Below, piece by piece: positions 11,889-23,362 of a stretch of DNA of 64,000 nucleotides; the first letter of the stretch is position 1, and each line of letters begins with the position of its first letter. The DNA is from Ctenosaura bakeri (Eukaryota; Chordata; Lepidosauria; Squamata; Iguanidae). Location: assembly GCA_948474755.1 (NCBI GenBank), contig CAOLHI010001146.1, positions 359,637 through 423,636 of the forward strand. Reading direction: 5' to 3'. Under the pieces are notes generated by a model. That model did not search any database and was not told the origin of the DNA. It saw only the letters and a list, made by a program, of their open reading frames with translations. The position numbers and the translations under genes were made by a program.

Positions 11889-11978
11889 GAGGGGACATGA
11901 TAGCCATGTTTAAATATTTGAAGGGATGTCATGTTGAGGAGGGAGTGGGCTTGTTTATATCACTACTTCAGAGACTAG

Positions 11979-12178
11979 GGCCATTTCCGCACTAGACTGC
12001 TATAGTGCTATTATTCCACTTTCAACATCCAATGGAATCCTGGTGTTTGCAGTGTAGGGAGGAGCCTCAAGGGTGAACTGGCCCCTCAAAGACCCCTCCC
12101 TAAACTGCAACCCCCAGGATTCCATAGGATGTTGAAAGTGGAATAATAGCACTATAGCTGTCTAGTGCGGAAATGGCC
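11979..12178. mobile_element. Type A foldback element (200 bp) inside CR1
   Basis: Termini are GGCCATTTCCGCACTAGAC and its inverse. The flanks are C-TAG and TAG-G. Deleting the element plus one TAG restores the CR1 sequence GAGACTAGGACAAGG, similar to the GAGACTAGGACATGG of the copy at 21010-21495. That confirms the boundaries and the short duplication. Confidence 0.9.
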
Positions 12179-12434
12179 TAGGACAAGGAGGAATGGATTC
12201 AAGCTGCAGGAAAGGAGATTCCACTTGAACCTCAGGAAGAACTTCCTGATGGTCAGGGCTGTCCGGCAGTGGAATCTGCTGCCTCGGAGTGCAGTGGAGT
12301 CTCCTTCTTTGGAGGTTTTTAAGCAGAGGCTGGATAGCCATCTGTTGGGAATGCTTTGATGTGTGTTCTTGCATGGCAGAAGGTTGGGCTGGATGGCCCC
12401 TGGGGTGTCTTCCAACTCTATGATTCTATGATCT

Positions 12435-12810
12435 GCTGGGTGATTTAATTTTATTTTCTCATGGATAATACTTGTTAGAAAGATTTGATTAGAAAGCTTT
12501 GATATTCTGTGTCTCTAATTCCCCAAACTGTTTTGTCTAGTACCTGTAACTTTTCCCCATATTCCCCAATTCAATCTGTATTCAGAGTTATTAACATACA
12601 GAGGTTGGGTTCCTGAGGGAAATACACTGCCCTCCTCCTTGCTGCTAGACCTGTTCTCCATATCAACTGGCCTATTCAGAGCTCTCTGGCTGAGAATTCT
12701 AAAGGCCTCTCTCTAAACCGCAAACCCCGGGATTCCATAGAATCTTCAAAGGCAGCCAACCATATGAGGTCTTTGCCTGCCCAGACAAACTTTGACTTTT
12801 ATATATTAGA
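12435..12810 (-). mobile_element. Non-autonomous Helitron, 3' end degraded
   Basis: The minus-strand 5' end is TCTAATATATAAAAGTC (ending at 12810). The body matches the copy at 7979-8361, including the type A-derived segment near 12680-12745. The terminal hairpin and CTAG are eroded or lost next to the CR1 end. Confidence 0.75.
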
Positions 12811-14166
12811 TAATATTCTCTGTGACTTGTGGCTATTGTGACTCAGAATAATGAAAATGGAAGGGAAATATTTATTCATATTTAATTAATATTTCATTTT
12901 CATTACTGTGATATGTTGGAAAGTTTGAGTTCCTTTTCAATGTGTTCAATGAATTATTTTGTGTCTTGCTTTTTTTTTTTTTTGCCATAAATTATCCTCA
13001 TAGTATGTTATCTTACATTAGGAATTATCTTGTAATGGAAAGGCAGAATAAGACTTTTCTTTGAATAATAAACGTGTGTCCGATTCTGCTTGGTCTCTGC
13101 CCACAAACCTGTTAACAATCCTTTTCCTTGACAGACAGATTTCACTAGAGAAAATCAAGGGGCTGATATGTTATTCTCTGGGCCAGATCATGTCTTCCCA
13201 TATACTGTTTTTTGACCAATAAACTAGGATTATTAGTATCTATCTAAATTCCGCCCCCATTATTTTATGTGTACTGTGTTTTTCCAGCTCTCAATTTTCC
13301 TGTGAGCTATGCTGGCGTGTCCTTTTTACATTCTTGAACGCAGACTATATCCTGCTCAGCAGACAACGCTACATCAGAAAGCTATTTCCTACCCTACCAA
13401 GGCATATATGATACAATAGCTGTAGGCAAATTAACCATATTATTGTTGTTCCACTGGCAGAAAACTCATTTTCATTTTGATATTAGCTTTAGACCTGTTA
13501 TAAATCCATCTTGTAGCATTATTGAAGTGGAAGATTTTTTTTAAAAAAAACACACACACAAGGGGGTGTCACAGAGTATAGGGTGCATGTTGCCAACTTC
13601 TTCCTCCAGTACATAAGTATGGGGAGGGGCTTAAAATGAATGCAAATTTCATCATATAAATTCTGTGCAACTGGAAAATGAGAAAGTAGAGATACACTCT
13701 TGTCAGCACTGCTGTTTTATGTTACGGAGTAACGAAAATGTGTGGAATGAATTGGCAAGCAGGTTCTAAGAGGCAGCAGGTCTTGCACTTTAAAACTGAG
13801 ATTCTTGCTTCAAAAAGGAAGTTAAATTAGCAAATGAGGAAAATATGGCAACAATATACTGGGTGACATGACACACAGCAAAGCAATGCTTTTCGATTCT
13901 ATGTTTGAGGATGGAGCTGAATGTTAGAGCAGAGGCATGGAGGCTGCTGAAAATAGTACACCCACCATCTTAAGGATTCTGACATGGAATATGGTGGCAT
14001 ATTGATGCAAATGTAGAGTGCCTTTCAAGGTAGGGTTCCTAGCTCAGGATCTTTCCAGACCCTAAGATTTCCAGGCCAACCCCTGAGACATAGCAACAGC
14101 CCTCAGTGATGTCTTTAAGCATGGTGCATGAAGCACCAAACACAGTTGCTCAGAATTTGTCATTCA
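12811..14166. other. Unassigned AT-rich stretch
   Basis: No gene or family recognised. Contains a poly-T run near 12970-12983 and a short (CA)n near 13550-13560. Confidence 0.5.
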
Positions 14167-14170
14167 AATG

Positions 14171-14177
14171 CACACAT

Positions 14178-14213
<36 letters not shown>
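14171..14213. repeat. (CA)n/(GA)n microsatellite
   Basis: Dinucleotide tract changing from CA to GA units. It generates a spurious Arg/Glu-rich frame. Confidence 0.9.
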
Positions 14214-14218
<5 letters not shown>

Positions 14219-14242
14219 AATATGTTTCTTTTTCAGAATTGA

Positions 14243-14397
14243 GGCCATTTCCGCACTAGACTGTTCTAGTGTTCTAGAACAGTTCTAGAACACTAGACTG
14301 TTCTAGGCTGGCCCCTTCCCAAACTGCAGATCCCAGGATTCCATAGGATGTTGCAAGTGGAATAACAGCGCTAGAACAGTCTAGTGCGGAAATAAGA
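14243..14397. mobile_element. Type A foldback element, internally deleted (~155 bp)
   Basis: Left terminus GGCCATTTCCGCACTAGAC, with a right terminal GTGCGGAAAT that has lost its last bases. The left arm has been replaced by a small palindrome of TTCTAGAACA units (near 14262-14300), so the arms are unequal. Confidence 0.75.
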
Positions 14398-14525
14398 CAG
14401 AAATTCTTAACCAAAGTTGCTGTTCTCACATCAAAGTGAAATGAGGGGATTATTCCTTCTCATTTAAGTAAAGCGATGGGATAAAGGACATTTAATGTGG
14501 CCTATTTGCTTCGGAGATAAAAGTA

Positions 14526-14700
14526 TAGTTTGAGTGAACCCTAGAGACCAGGGTTCAATTCCCCACTTGGCCATGGAAACCTACTAGTGGGTGCATCACA
14601 CACTCTCAGCCCCAGAAAACCCCCTGATGTGTTCATCTTAGGGACATCACAAGTCAGAAATGACTTGAGGGCACACAAGAACAACAACAACAGCAACACT
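14526..14700 (+). mobile_element. tRNA-derived SINE
   Basis: Carries the B-box-like GGTTCAATTCC, the family body (CTCTCAGCCCCAGAAAA) and an AAC-rich tail (ACAACAACAACAGCAAC). The A-box region is weak. Confidence 0.8.
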
Positions 14701-14926
14701 TCTGTTACCCCAAACACATGGGATTCCGTGAGGTCCTCTATCAGAACCTGCAATTAAATTTAAAAAAGGGGAATAGATTAACTCAGATTAAGAAGGCTGC
14801 AAGAGGAGGGGTAACTGGTAGAACCTTTTCACCAGTGTTTACAGGGTAACTGCAAGAAAATGGGCCAAAGACTTTTCTATTGTCTAGAATGTGTTTTATT
14901 GGGGGAAAGTCAAACAAGCACACAAA
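14701..14926. other. Spacer between SINE and type B element
   Basis: AT-rich, with nothing recognised. Confidence 0.5.
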
Positions 14927-15673
14927 GGCCCTTTCCGCACTGAGGCTTCTAGCGCAAGCGGGGGAGGCCGGCAAGCGCAAGAAGGCTCGTCCGGGAGGCT
15001 GCTGCTTCCCCCTCCTTCCTTCCGCAGGTGAAGGAACCAGCGGGGAAGCGGCACCGAAGGAGGCTTGCCGCGCAATTCTGCCCTCCCCCCTGTGCGAAGT
15101 GGGAGACCTCGCGCCGGATTCCCACCCCGCGCGCGCGTGCGAAGCGGGCGGCGTTGCGCCGGATTCCTCCCCCCGCGTGCGCCGGATTCCTCCCCCCCGT
15201 GCGCGCCGGATTCCTCCCCCCCGCGCGCGCCGGATTCCTCCCCCCCGCGCGCTCCGGATTCCTCCCCCCCGCGCGCTCCGGGTTCCCCCCGCGCGTGCCG
15301 GATCCCCCCCGTGCGCGCCGGATCCCCCCCGTGCACGCGAAGCGGGCAACGTTGCATCCCCGCGAGACGGGCGTCGCGTCCGTCGCGCTACCTCCCCACC
15401 CCGCTCCTTCCTTCCGCAGGGGCGGAGGGAAGGAAGCGCGACCCGGCTGGCTCCTGGAGGCTCCGCACAAAAGGTAAGTGCGGGTGGGCTCCGGGAGCGT
15501 TGCGCGAGCGCGTGGTGATTTTCGCTTGGACGCGAAAATCAAAAAACCCGTGCTCGCGCCGCTTCAGCCCCGTGAGCCGGGCGGAAGTGGGAGTGTGTCG
15601 TGCGGAGCGATGCTCCCACTCCCGCGAGGCTCACGGGGCTATCGCGCGAGCAAAGGCCCGTGCGAAAAGGGCC
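14927..15673 (+). mobile_element. Type B GC-rich GGCC-terminus transposon, copy 1 (747 bp)
   Basis: Termini GGCCCTTTCCGCAC and GTGCGAAAAGGGCC are inverted. Flanks are C-AAA and ATT-G, so the duplication is not exact. From left to right it has a Pu/Py-rich start (CTTCCTTCCGCAG), an expanded ~25-bp minisatellite, a second CTTCCTTCCGCAG, a splice-donor-like AGGTAAGTG (near 15473), a hairpin with ATTTTCGCTTGGACGCGAAAAT (near 15517-15538) and a second long hairpin (near 15565-15640). CpG density is far above the neighbourhood. Long frames on both strands (up to 212 residues) are by-products of GC richness with no domains. Confidence 0.85.
15110..15345. repeat. ~25-bp minisatellite inside type B copy 1
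   Basis: About eight units built on GCCGGATTCCTCCCCC followed by a CGCG-rich part. The type B copies at 54673 and 30898 hold about two and one comparable units, so the array expanded in this copy. Confidence 0.85.
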
Positions 15674-15924
15674 ATTGATTGACACTTACACACATATTCA
15701 CACAAGGCTAACTGAAAGACAGGGAGGAAAGTTTATGATAGAGAGATTTCAGGGTAGAATGGGCAATATTTACCATTCTAGAGAGAGAGATGAAGAAAGT
15801 GGGTCTGGCTCAGGCTGGCGTCCAAGAGCAGTACAATATTGGAAATCAGGGTGACACATTGGATGCCTGTAACTCATGTACTGCAAGGAAGTACCCAAAA
15901 TTGGCATCTCTTACACTCAAAAAG

Positions 15925-16440
15925 CTGTCCTGAAGGCATGAGGTGTAGATGACTTTCTGCCTGGGCAAACAAATGGAGGTTGCAGAGTGGACAAAAAGGG
16001 GCCAGAATGGGTTGGTGGTCTTGAAATGTGAAAGAAATACTTGATAATTTTAGCATGTAGGTGACAAAGGCATTGATGGCTGTATGCCAGCTCTGTGTTG
16101 AGGACCAGATAAGAGGTGACATGGAAGATGCTAGAAAGGAAGACTTGGGAAGGTTTTGATAGGAAATGGAGCACAGCAGGGCTGCTTACTGGTTGCACTT
16201 GGCTTGACTATTGCTTTCATTGAGAGGATTAGCTTGAAGCTGTTAAATCAGGCTTTCCTGGATAATTCTCAGTGAACTTCTAACCTGGCCATGCTGAGGT
16301 TACCTTTTGGTCCGCTATCTAGCCAGTGCCCCTTCTCTGCATGGCCTTTCAGCCTTAAGTGTGTATAATTTATATTTTATGCCAATTAAACATATCTGCC
16401 AATTATACCATATTTAAAAAGGGGGATGTGCTGACCCATT
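15925..16440 (+). mobile_element. Old LTR-element-like repeat, copy 1
   Basis: Shares scattered blocks with 39888-40345 (GCAGAGTGGACAA, TTAGCAT..AGG.GACAAAGG, ATGCCAATTAA). It ends in an AAAAAGGGGG purine run (near 16419-16428) followed by ATGTGCTGAC, which resembles a polypurine tract and LTR start. No coding sequence is recognisable. Class uncertain. Confidence 0.3.
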
Positions 16441-16820
16441 AACACTTCTAGCCAGAAGGTGGAATGCAGAGCAGAGCAAAGAGTGAGCCCTAATGTGACA
16501 CTGAGTGGTAAGGAAGGAAGAGGCTAACTAAGTAAATACACAGACCCCCTGAAGAGTCTTTGGACATAGCGGCAACAAACCAATTAAGCCTTGCAAAGTG
16601 TAGCAAGTTCCTGTTCTAATGACTAAAGTCGAGATTTGCACACAGTCCTTTCCTCTTGCCTGAAGGTGAGTTTCCCAGACTGGAGAATTTGCACCCTCAT
16701 TTCCCATCTGTTGATTACCCATGAAAATTGGACACTCAGGGCCAGGTCTTCAGATTGGGCAGCCCTATTCCCAGGAATAGGTCACAAATAACAAATGGCT
16801 TTTCATATGGCTATATCTTT

Positions 16821-17022
16821 GGGCCTTTTCACACTACACTGTTATAGTGCTATTATTCCCCTTTCAACATCCTGTGGAATTCTGAGGCTTGTAGTTTGCT
16901 GAGGTGAAAGAGCTCTTTGGATGAGAATTCTAAGTGCCCCTCCCTAAACTGCAAACCCCAGAGTTCCATAGGATGTTGAAAGTGGAATAATAGCACTATA
17001 ACACTATAGTGTAGAAAGGCCC
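16821..17022. mobile_element. Type A foldback element (~202 bp)
   Basis: Arms TTTTCACACTACACTGTTATAGTG and inverse, ending GTAGAAAGGCCC. Flanks read C-TTT and ATT-G, an inexact duplication. Confidence 0.8.
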
Positions 17023-17112
17023 ATTGAATTGTCAGTAATTGGTTTGTGCATAGATTTGATTAGGTAGATCAGGATCTAGAAGTCATCCATCCCCAAGACT
17101 TTTTCAGGCTAC

Positions 17113-18087
17113 TGTTACCCTGATTTCTGGGGGTCCCAGGAGGGACACTTAAGTAACCAAACAACAACACAACTTTGGGAGAAATTAGCTTGAGCACTCA
17201 CTAAAGCTAGCGAGAGGCACAGTAACTTAGCAGGATCTTGCAACCCAGCGTCTACGGGTTCATGTCAGTCAAGCAGCTAGACGAGTTAAAACAATAAAAA
17301 TGATGTTTATTAAGTACAGGCAAATATTAAAGACACCACAGTCACCCAGATAACTAAGGAATCAGAGATTAATTTAGGAATAGGGATTTTCAGAGGGAAA
17401 TGGGTGATACGACACCTGTCTCGTAGTCCTGGACCTTAAGAGCAAAGCTGGGGTGCGATGAAGAAGCTCAGTGCGATTGGCTGAAGGGAGCTCGCCAAGC
17501 AGAGAGGCGGCAAGGCTGGATGGAACTCGGGAGCGATTCTGGGTTGAGTGGGCTCAGTTACTGGAACTGAGGGGAAGGCTCGCCAGGCAAAGTGGCAGCA
17601 AGGCGGTCTGGAACTCGGGAGCGATCCGAGGAAGGTCTCGGAATCAGAGGTTTTTATAAAGCGAATTGTGACTGCAAGCCATGCCTTACTCGGTGAGAAT
17701 GTGTTTTAGGAGCGGGACAAAGCTTTGGAAAGGTCAGAATTTAGCATGATTGAATCAGAGCCGAATTAACAATAGTGTAGCCAGTATGCAAATGCGGAGT
17801 ACTTAGTACAGCTTTGTCAAGTTGCCTGCTCGGGGCAGGGAGCCTTTGTTAGTATCGTGCATATGCAATGAGGTGTTTGCCGGAGAGGTCCCTGAAGTGA
17901 CAAACCGGCTGTATCTGGCCTGCCTGGGTGGAGAATGGAATGTCCAGCAATTATCGGCCATGCCTGTTTACGTGCTTGTCTGCTGGCCTCACAAACACGT
18001 GGAGTGGGGTGGCAGACGTGAGCTGAATCGTTTGATATTAAAGTGATATCAAGTGCTATCTCCAGGTAGGCCTAGACCGCAGTAACA
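17113..18087 (-). mobile_element. Solo LTR of an endogenous retrovirus-type element, copy 2
   Basis: Same family as 11000-11888: the minus strand starts TGTTACTGCGGTCTAGGCC and ends CAGGGTAACA. Flanks are CTAC and CTAT, an eroded 4-bp duplication. The minus-strand TATA (TTTATAAAAACC, near 17650-17661) and AATAAA (near 17306-17311) are retained. It is 86 bp longer than copy 1, mainly because a GC-rich block with CTCGCC..GCA..GGAACTCGGGAGCGAT is present twice (near 17489-17540 and 17577-17628). No internal retroviral genes. Confidence 0.85.
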
Positions 18088-19414
18088 CTATACCTTCTCT
18101 ACTTAATCCCCTCTTCAAACATTATTCCCCACAATGGTAAATCTTACCTCCAAAGGCTTCTGGGGACACAATTTGCTCCAACAATGTAATTTTGTCCCCC
18201 ATCACCCTTTTGCAGGGGCAGAAAAAGATAATTATTTAGAAATAGGAACAGATGTACAGCCTAGAGCCTCTGAGGGACTACATGCAGCCCACAGAGTGCA
18301 TTCTACCCACTCCTGGATTAGAATAAAGGAAACAGCACAGTCTACAGATGTGCGTATAGAGAGAACTAATCTGTCTGCAGAGATGAGTTAGGAACAAGAC
18401 CGGGAAAATAATACATTTTCTCATTCTTTACAAAAAATTGCCTAATTGGCACACGATTGAAAATATGGTAAACCACCATGAGATTAAGGACGCTTTGTGA
18501 AAATTTAACTCATGCAGAAACATATTTGCACAAAATCCAATATTTTTGTAAGAACAAAAATGGTTCTTGCAAAGAGGGGGTGGGAATTGTCTTCCATGCA
18601 AAATATGTTTTCTGAACTAATGAAATGTTCACCTGAAATGTTCAGAAATGTAGAAAATCATCCAAAAAAATTCACTCTCATTATCATCTCTATATGAAGG
18701 AAAAATAAAATAAAATTCTTTGTTCTCGCTTGAAAAAAAGAAAAAGAAAGAAAAAGAAAGAAAAGAAGTTATATATCCTTAGGCAGAGTTCCTGAAGGTG
18801 TTGCAACATGTCAAAAGGAAAAAGGGCTGGCTATGTGCCATAGCTTAAAGGTTCACCATTTCTGTATTAAATAACAATTGTCAGTCTTTTGACTTTAAGG
18901 TTTTAGGCGGTATAAATTACCTGATGTGTGGTTTCTCTGCTGGTCTCATGCAACCCAACATACTTCTTCTAAGCAAGATTTATGAGAGATTATAGGGGGA
19001 TTTATAATTTGGGAAAAGCGAGCCTGAGTTCTTTGGAATTGTGATTTGACATATATTGGTTTGTTTTAACCTGGTGAAAAATAAGCAGTGGTGCATGTTA
19101 ATGGTATTTTCAATTCCCTCATCTCACTTCTACACCTCAGCTAATATCTGGGTATCTGGGAAGGATGAAAATGGCCTTTTTTCTTTACAAATAGCACTGT
19201 GTTTTCAAGATGAAAATCTAAGCCCAAGATAATTTCTCTTCTTATTTTAGCCACACTGCTGTTAACCTTTAAATGCAATCAATCTTTGATGAAGCTAAAA
19301 CTGCTCTGTAAGGACAGTAATTGATTTTCAAACTTGGTCTTGTGGCCTACAAAGTAGTCTCTACTAGACTTCTGTTGAGTATGCAGTTTGCTGTAGTTAT
19401 GGTCTGCAGGTTTG

Positions 19415-19416
<2 letters not shown>
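18088..19416. other. Unassigned AT-rich stretch
   Basis: No gene seen. An A/G-rich run of AAAGAAAAAG units lies near 18733-18768. Confidence 0.5.

Positions 19417-19457
<41 letters not shown>
19417..19457. repeat. (TA)n microsatellite
   Basis: About 18 TA units followed by TGTATA. Confidence 0.95.
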
Positions 19458-19635
19458 CTACTGTCAGTTTTCATATAAACCAGTCATCTGAAAATACCCA
19501 AATAACCAAACTGTTAACAACAGATATTCCATTCACACAAGCACGAGGTTAGAAGAGGGCCAGGTTAAGTTAGGGAGATATTTTGTATGGGATGGGTAAA
19601 TCATGGATGTTTATCATAGGAAGCCTAAATATCCT

Positions 19636-19830
19636 AAAGGCACCAGATCTCATCTGATCTTGGAAGCTAAGTAGGGGGTCACCTTTGGTTAGTAATTGGA
19701 TGGGAGACTCCCTGTTCCATAGGCTATATTTCAGAAGAACAAACTAGCAAAACAACCCCTGATGATTCCATTCCTTAGAAAGCGCTATGAAATTCATGGG
19801 GTCACCATAAGCCATAAGGCACACACACAC
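19636..19830 (+). mobile_element. 5S rRNA-derived SINE, copy 1
   Basis: The head, CCAGATCTCATCTGATCTTGG then AAGCTAAG (near 19644-19672) and TTGGATGGGAGAC (near 19697-19709), is recognisably the 5S rRNA internal control region (type 1 pol III promoter). The 3' part (CATGGGGTCACCATAAGCC) is similar to the tail of the tRNA-derived SINE family, with AC-rich terminal repeats. It is not a functional 5S gene because the 5' and 3' ends of 5S rRNA are absent. Confidence 0.85.
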
Positions 19831-20496
19831 ATTCATGAAAAATTGCAATATTAAGTGGAGGCTTCCCTGTCTGAATAATACCTTGGAGATCAGTCACTAT
19901 GGTAGAACTTTGACAGCATCTCAGGGTTAAAGTGTGTCTATGTTCGACCTCACTGGTGTTTTTTTCCTAAGCATGTCTTCTTGATTTTTCTATGAGTCAG
20001 CAACCACAAAAGCAACACACTAAGCAAGGTTGATTGTGCTGTCAGAACAATAATTGCCATGCAATGAGAAATCTGTTTAATGTATCGCCCATCCAAATTA
20101 TCCCAGTATATTTCTCCACAAATCTCTATATGTAGTTAATACATTCATCTGTCAACTATCATGTGCACATTCATGAATGGGAGAGAAACTAACTTAACAA
20201 CTGCTGGATTTTCAGAGCTTTGAAAAGGCACTCGCTTTTAATGCAACCCCTAAAACCTGCTGGTCAGCAGGCTAGCTGTGGGATACAGGAATCTGTAATT
20301 CAAAAGACTAGGCTTTTATAAGCGCTATAGGATATCTTCCCTCTTCCAACAGGTTACCTGAAATCATTTGCATATGTAGGGAATATTACATGTGTAGGGA
20401 ATATTTTGTATGGTATGTGTAAATCAAGAACCATCCACAGAGCAAATAAGCCCAGGGAGAGATGACTTACGTTTCCTGGATAGCCTTTATTTTAAT
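19831..20496. other. Unassigned stretch
   Basis: No gene or repeat recognised. There is a short direct repeat of ATTTGCATATGTAGGGAATATT-like units near 20367-20410. Confidence 0.45.
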
Positions 20497-20703
20497 GGAA
20501 TCATAGAATCATAGAAGAGTTGGAAGGGACCACAATGACCAACCCCCTGCCATGCAAGAATACACCATCAAATTTTCCTGACAGATGGCCAACTTCTGTA
20601 TAAAATCCTCCAAAGAATGAGAGTCCACCACACTCTGAGGCAGTGCATTCCACTATCAAACTGCTCTTGCCATCAGGAAGTTCTTCCTGATGTTTAGGTG
20701 AGG
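20497..20703 (-). mobile_element. CR1 3' end, 5' truncated
   Basis: Plus strand begins GAATCATAGAATCATAG, then GGAAGGGACCACAATGACC through CATCAGGAAGTTCTTCCTGATG. Matches the complement of the CR1 ends at 12200-12432 and 21280-21490. Confidence 0.85.
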
Positions 20704-21009
20704 CCCATCAACTAGTGCAAGAGAGTCAATCAACAATCCACATCCTCTGAGTTTGCTCAGTCCTCACTGGGTGATTTATCCCACCCACCCCCCGCCCCCC
20801 ATGCTATGATGACTGGGGTATTTTGGAAAACTGTAGTCCAAAAAAGCAACTGCTCCGAGCTTTTTTGTCTAAAGGTTTTTGATTATTTTCATTATTTCTA
20901 CGCACCTTGACTTTCTGAAGATATATGAATACCTACCTGTTGATGTACATGGATGCTGCCATTTTGGATAAAAAAGTACATCAGTTGGAGAGCTGAGCTT
21001 GATGTTAGA

Positions 21010-21495
21010 CATTAGACAAGAAGGATATTGACAAGCTGGAGCATGTCCAGAGGAGTGCAAACAGAATGGTAAAAGGCCTGGAAACCATTCCCTATGGGGA
21101 ACAGCTTAGGGAGTTGGGTATGTTTAGCCTGGTGAAGAGAAGGTTAAGGGGTGACCTGATAGTCATATTTAAATATTTGAAGGGATGTCATCTGGAAGAT
21201 GGAGCAAGCTTGTTTTCTGCTACTCCAGAGACTAGGACATGGAGCAATGGCTTTAAAAAAAAACTTCAGGTAAAGAGATTCCCCCTAAACATCAGGAAGA
21301 AGTTCCTGATAGTTAGAGTGGTTAAACAGTGGAATATGCTGCCTTGGAGTATGATAGAATCTTTTTCTTTGGAGGGTTTTAAATAGAGACTGGATGGCTG
21401 TCTGTCAGGAATGTTTTGATTGTGTGTTCCTGCATGGCAGGGGGTTGGGCTAAATGGCCCTTGTGGTCTTTTCCAACTCTATGAATCTATGATTC
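21010..21495 (+). mobile_element. CR1 3' end with relic RT C-terminus
   Basis: A frame from about 21015 to 21386 encodes a degraded RT C-terminal tail (KKDIDKLEHVQRSANRMVKG near 21015; RRLRGDLIVIFKYLKG near 21140). The 3' UTR ends with CTATGAATCTATGATTC. The alignment extends into the corresponding part of the large CR1 at 10866-12432 and shows what that copy looked like before its insertions. Confidence 0.85.
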
Positions 21496-22318
21496 ATTCA
21501 AGCAGATGGGTGGATAGGCAGCCAGCCAGACATGAGAAAGAACAAATGATTTAGCCAGGATCCTCTTGCCCTTGGAAATATATTGAATTTTATGGAGAAA
21601 ACACTGGATCTGGTTCCAAGATCCGTGGCGGGGAGGGGATTGCATTGCAGAGGAATTTTCTGTAAGATGACTACTAATGAAAGAGATTGCAAGATGACCA
21701 CAGTGTTATAAAATTTGCTGGAAAAAAAATTAACTGTGAAAGAGTCATTTAGCCTCTTTTGTTGTTGTATATTAATTAAACATTTAAAACCATTCAGGTC
21801 ATTGTTCTAGACAGCCTCTGTAGGAGATGTTATCCAATTCTGGAAATCTAAGTTGCAGACAAAATCATGTCTGACAAGAGAGAGTTAAAAATAAAAGTAC
21901 AACCGGGACTACAACTCCTTTCCGAGCAGTACAAATATAAATGCATTCTTTCTAAGATGTGTCCCTCTTCAAGCAGATCATTACTGATGTCTGACTTCTT
22001 GGGTTTCCTGATAAATTACCCTCCTCTTTCACCTCGAGCGGAAAATGCTCTTCCACCAATAAGCACCGACTGTCACTTTTGATCACTTGTAAACCAGAAG
22101 GCTCTTTGAATATTTCTCTTTGTGGGGAAAAAGATTCATTTCCTCACCCATGTCTCCCAGTGTGAAGCGCTGCCTGCAAAGCTGACAACCAGGTTTCAAG
22201 TCATTTTATTAAAACTGATAGCGCTGTAGGATGGCTTGTTGTTGCTGCTGCTGTTGTTGTCTTCACTGCAGCCCTTGAGGGAAAGAGCAGTATGCTTATA
22301 CAGCTCCTTCACATGAGG

Positions 22319-22322
<4 letters not shown>
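21496..22322. other. Unassigned, mostly non-repetitive stretch
   Basis: No coding exon recognised. 21760-22090 looks free of known repeats. Confidence 0.4.

Positions 22323-22352
<30 letters not shown>
22323..22352. repeat. (TG)n microsatellite
   Basis: About 15 TG units. Confidence 0.95.
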
Positions 22353-22354
<2 letters not shown>

Positions 22355-22595
22355 TCATTTTCTCTCTCTCCTTTCTCTCTGCTTCTCACCATTACGGTGA
22401 CAAATTCACACTTGTACAAAATGTACAAAAAATGCTGCCATCTTCCCAAAATAAGGATCATTGTGATTTCAACAGGCATGCGTGCTGTGGGATGTTCCAT
22501 CTTACTCAAATATCACACAGGAGGGCAGGATTCTGTAATGTGGCCCCCTCCAAACGTCATTTTAAATTTCCCACAGTTCCTAAGAATACTATTTA

Positions 22596-22696
22596 GTTTG
22601 GCGCCAGCCGCCCCCCCCAAAACTGCAAACCCCAGGATTCCAGAGGATGTTGAAAGCGGAATCATCGCACTATAACAAGCTAGTGCGGAAATGGCC
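22596..22696. mobile_element. Type A foldback element, right arm only
   Basis: Carries AACTGCAAACCCCAGGATTCC through GTGCGGAAATGGCC. The left arm is missing or replaced by unrelated sequence. Confidence 0.7.
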
Positions 22697-23362
22697 CAGG
22701 TCAGGGAAAGGAGAGGGAAAGGGGTGGGTCGTCATCATCGCCCAATACTTCCTCATTGTCTCTCCCACCTCCTTCCTTGTGTGGAGCATCAGGAGAGGAT
22801 GTGTGGTGTTGTGAAATCAGGCTGCAAGCTATCCTTAGCTGGGCAGGCTGGTGGAGAAGGAGGATGACCAGGGGCGGGTTTATAAAGGGATGCATGGTCT
22901 GATCAGAGCTGCTGAGAGGCAAAAGAAGCAGTCAAGGTGAAAGGGGCACAAATAATCAAATCTGTGAACATAAACGCGGAGGCCCAACTGTTAGTTGAGA
23001 CAAAGAGAAAAAAGTGGGAGGAGGAGAAAGTAACTGGGACATTTTGAGAATAGCTGAAAAAGTGGGATGGCTCACACTGCCAAATTGGGCTCTCACTGCA
23101 AAATTGGGGTAGCTAGAGTGTATGGAACATCAAACTCTCCAGCATGATGGGGAACCTCTCAAAGGATGGGGATGAACGGAAATGTGCTGGGAGTCTACCA
23201 TCTGAGGTGAATGCCTCACTTTGCCTCATAGAGGGAGGCCCAGCCCACAGAGTAAGCACCTCATGCAGCTAAGGAAATTGAAAGCTAAGGCAAACTGCAC
23301 GTCTTCAGAATCTGAAACTCAGTGTTTCAAAGTCTCCTAATCAATTTTCAACTCATGAGTGA
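22697..23362. other. Unassigned stretch
   Basis: No gene or repeat recognised. Confidence 0.4.

Larger units (their letters stand above)
9695..12432 (+). mobile_element. CR1-type LINE, long but broken and nested
   Basis: The copy runs from within the reverse-transcriptase region to the 3' terminus, where the CR1-type ending TCTATGATTCTATGAT is seen (near 12417-12432). It is interrupted by a solo LTR (11000-11888) and a type A element (11979-12178). Removing both gives a continuous CR1 3' region. Nearby shorter CR1 ends (20497, 21010, 30364, 46044, 47317, 50919) share the 3' sequence. It is 5' truncated and inactive. Confidence 0.85.

Noticed and set aside
14783..15682. Long overlapping open frames (150-212 residues) on both strands
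   Set aside because: They fall inside the GC-rich type B element and its minisatellite, where stop codons are rare. Translations are Arg/Pro/Ala/Gly-rich repeats with no domain.
19636..19830. Possible 5S rRNA gene
   Set aside because: Only the internal promoter region is preserved, the ends are lost, and a SINE tail follows.
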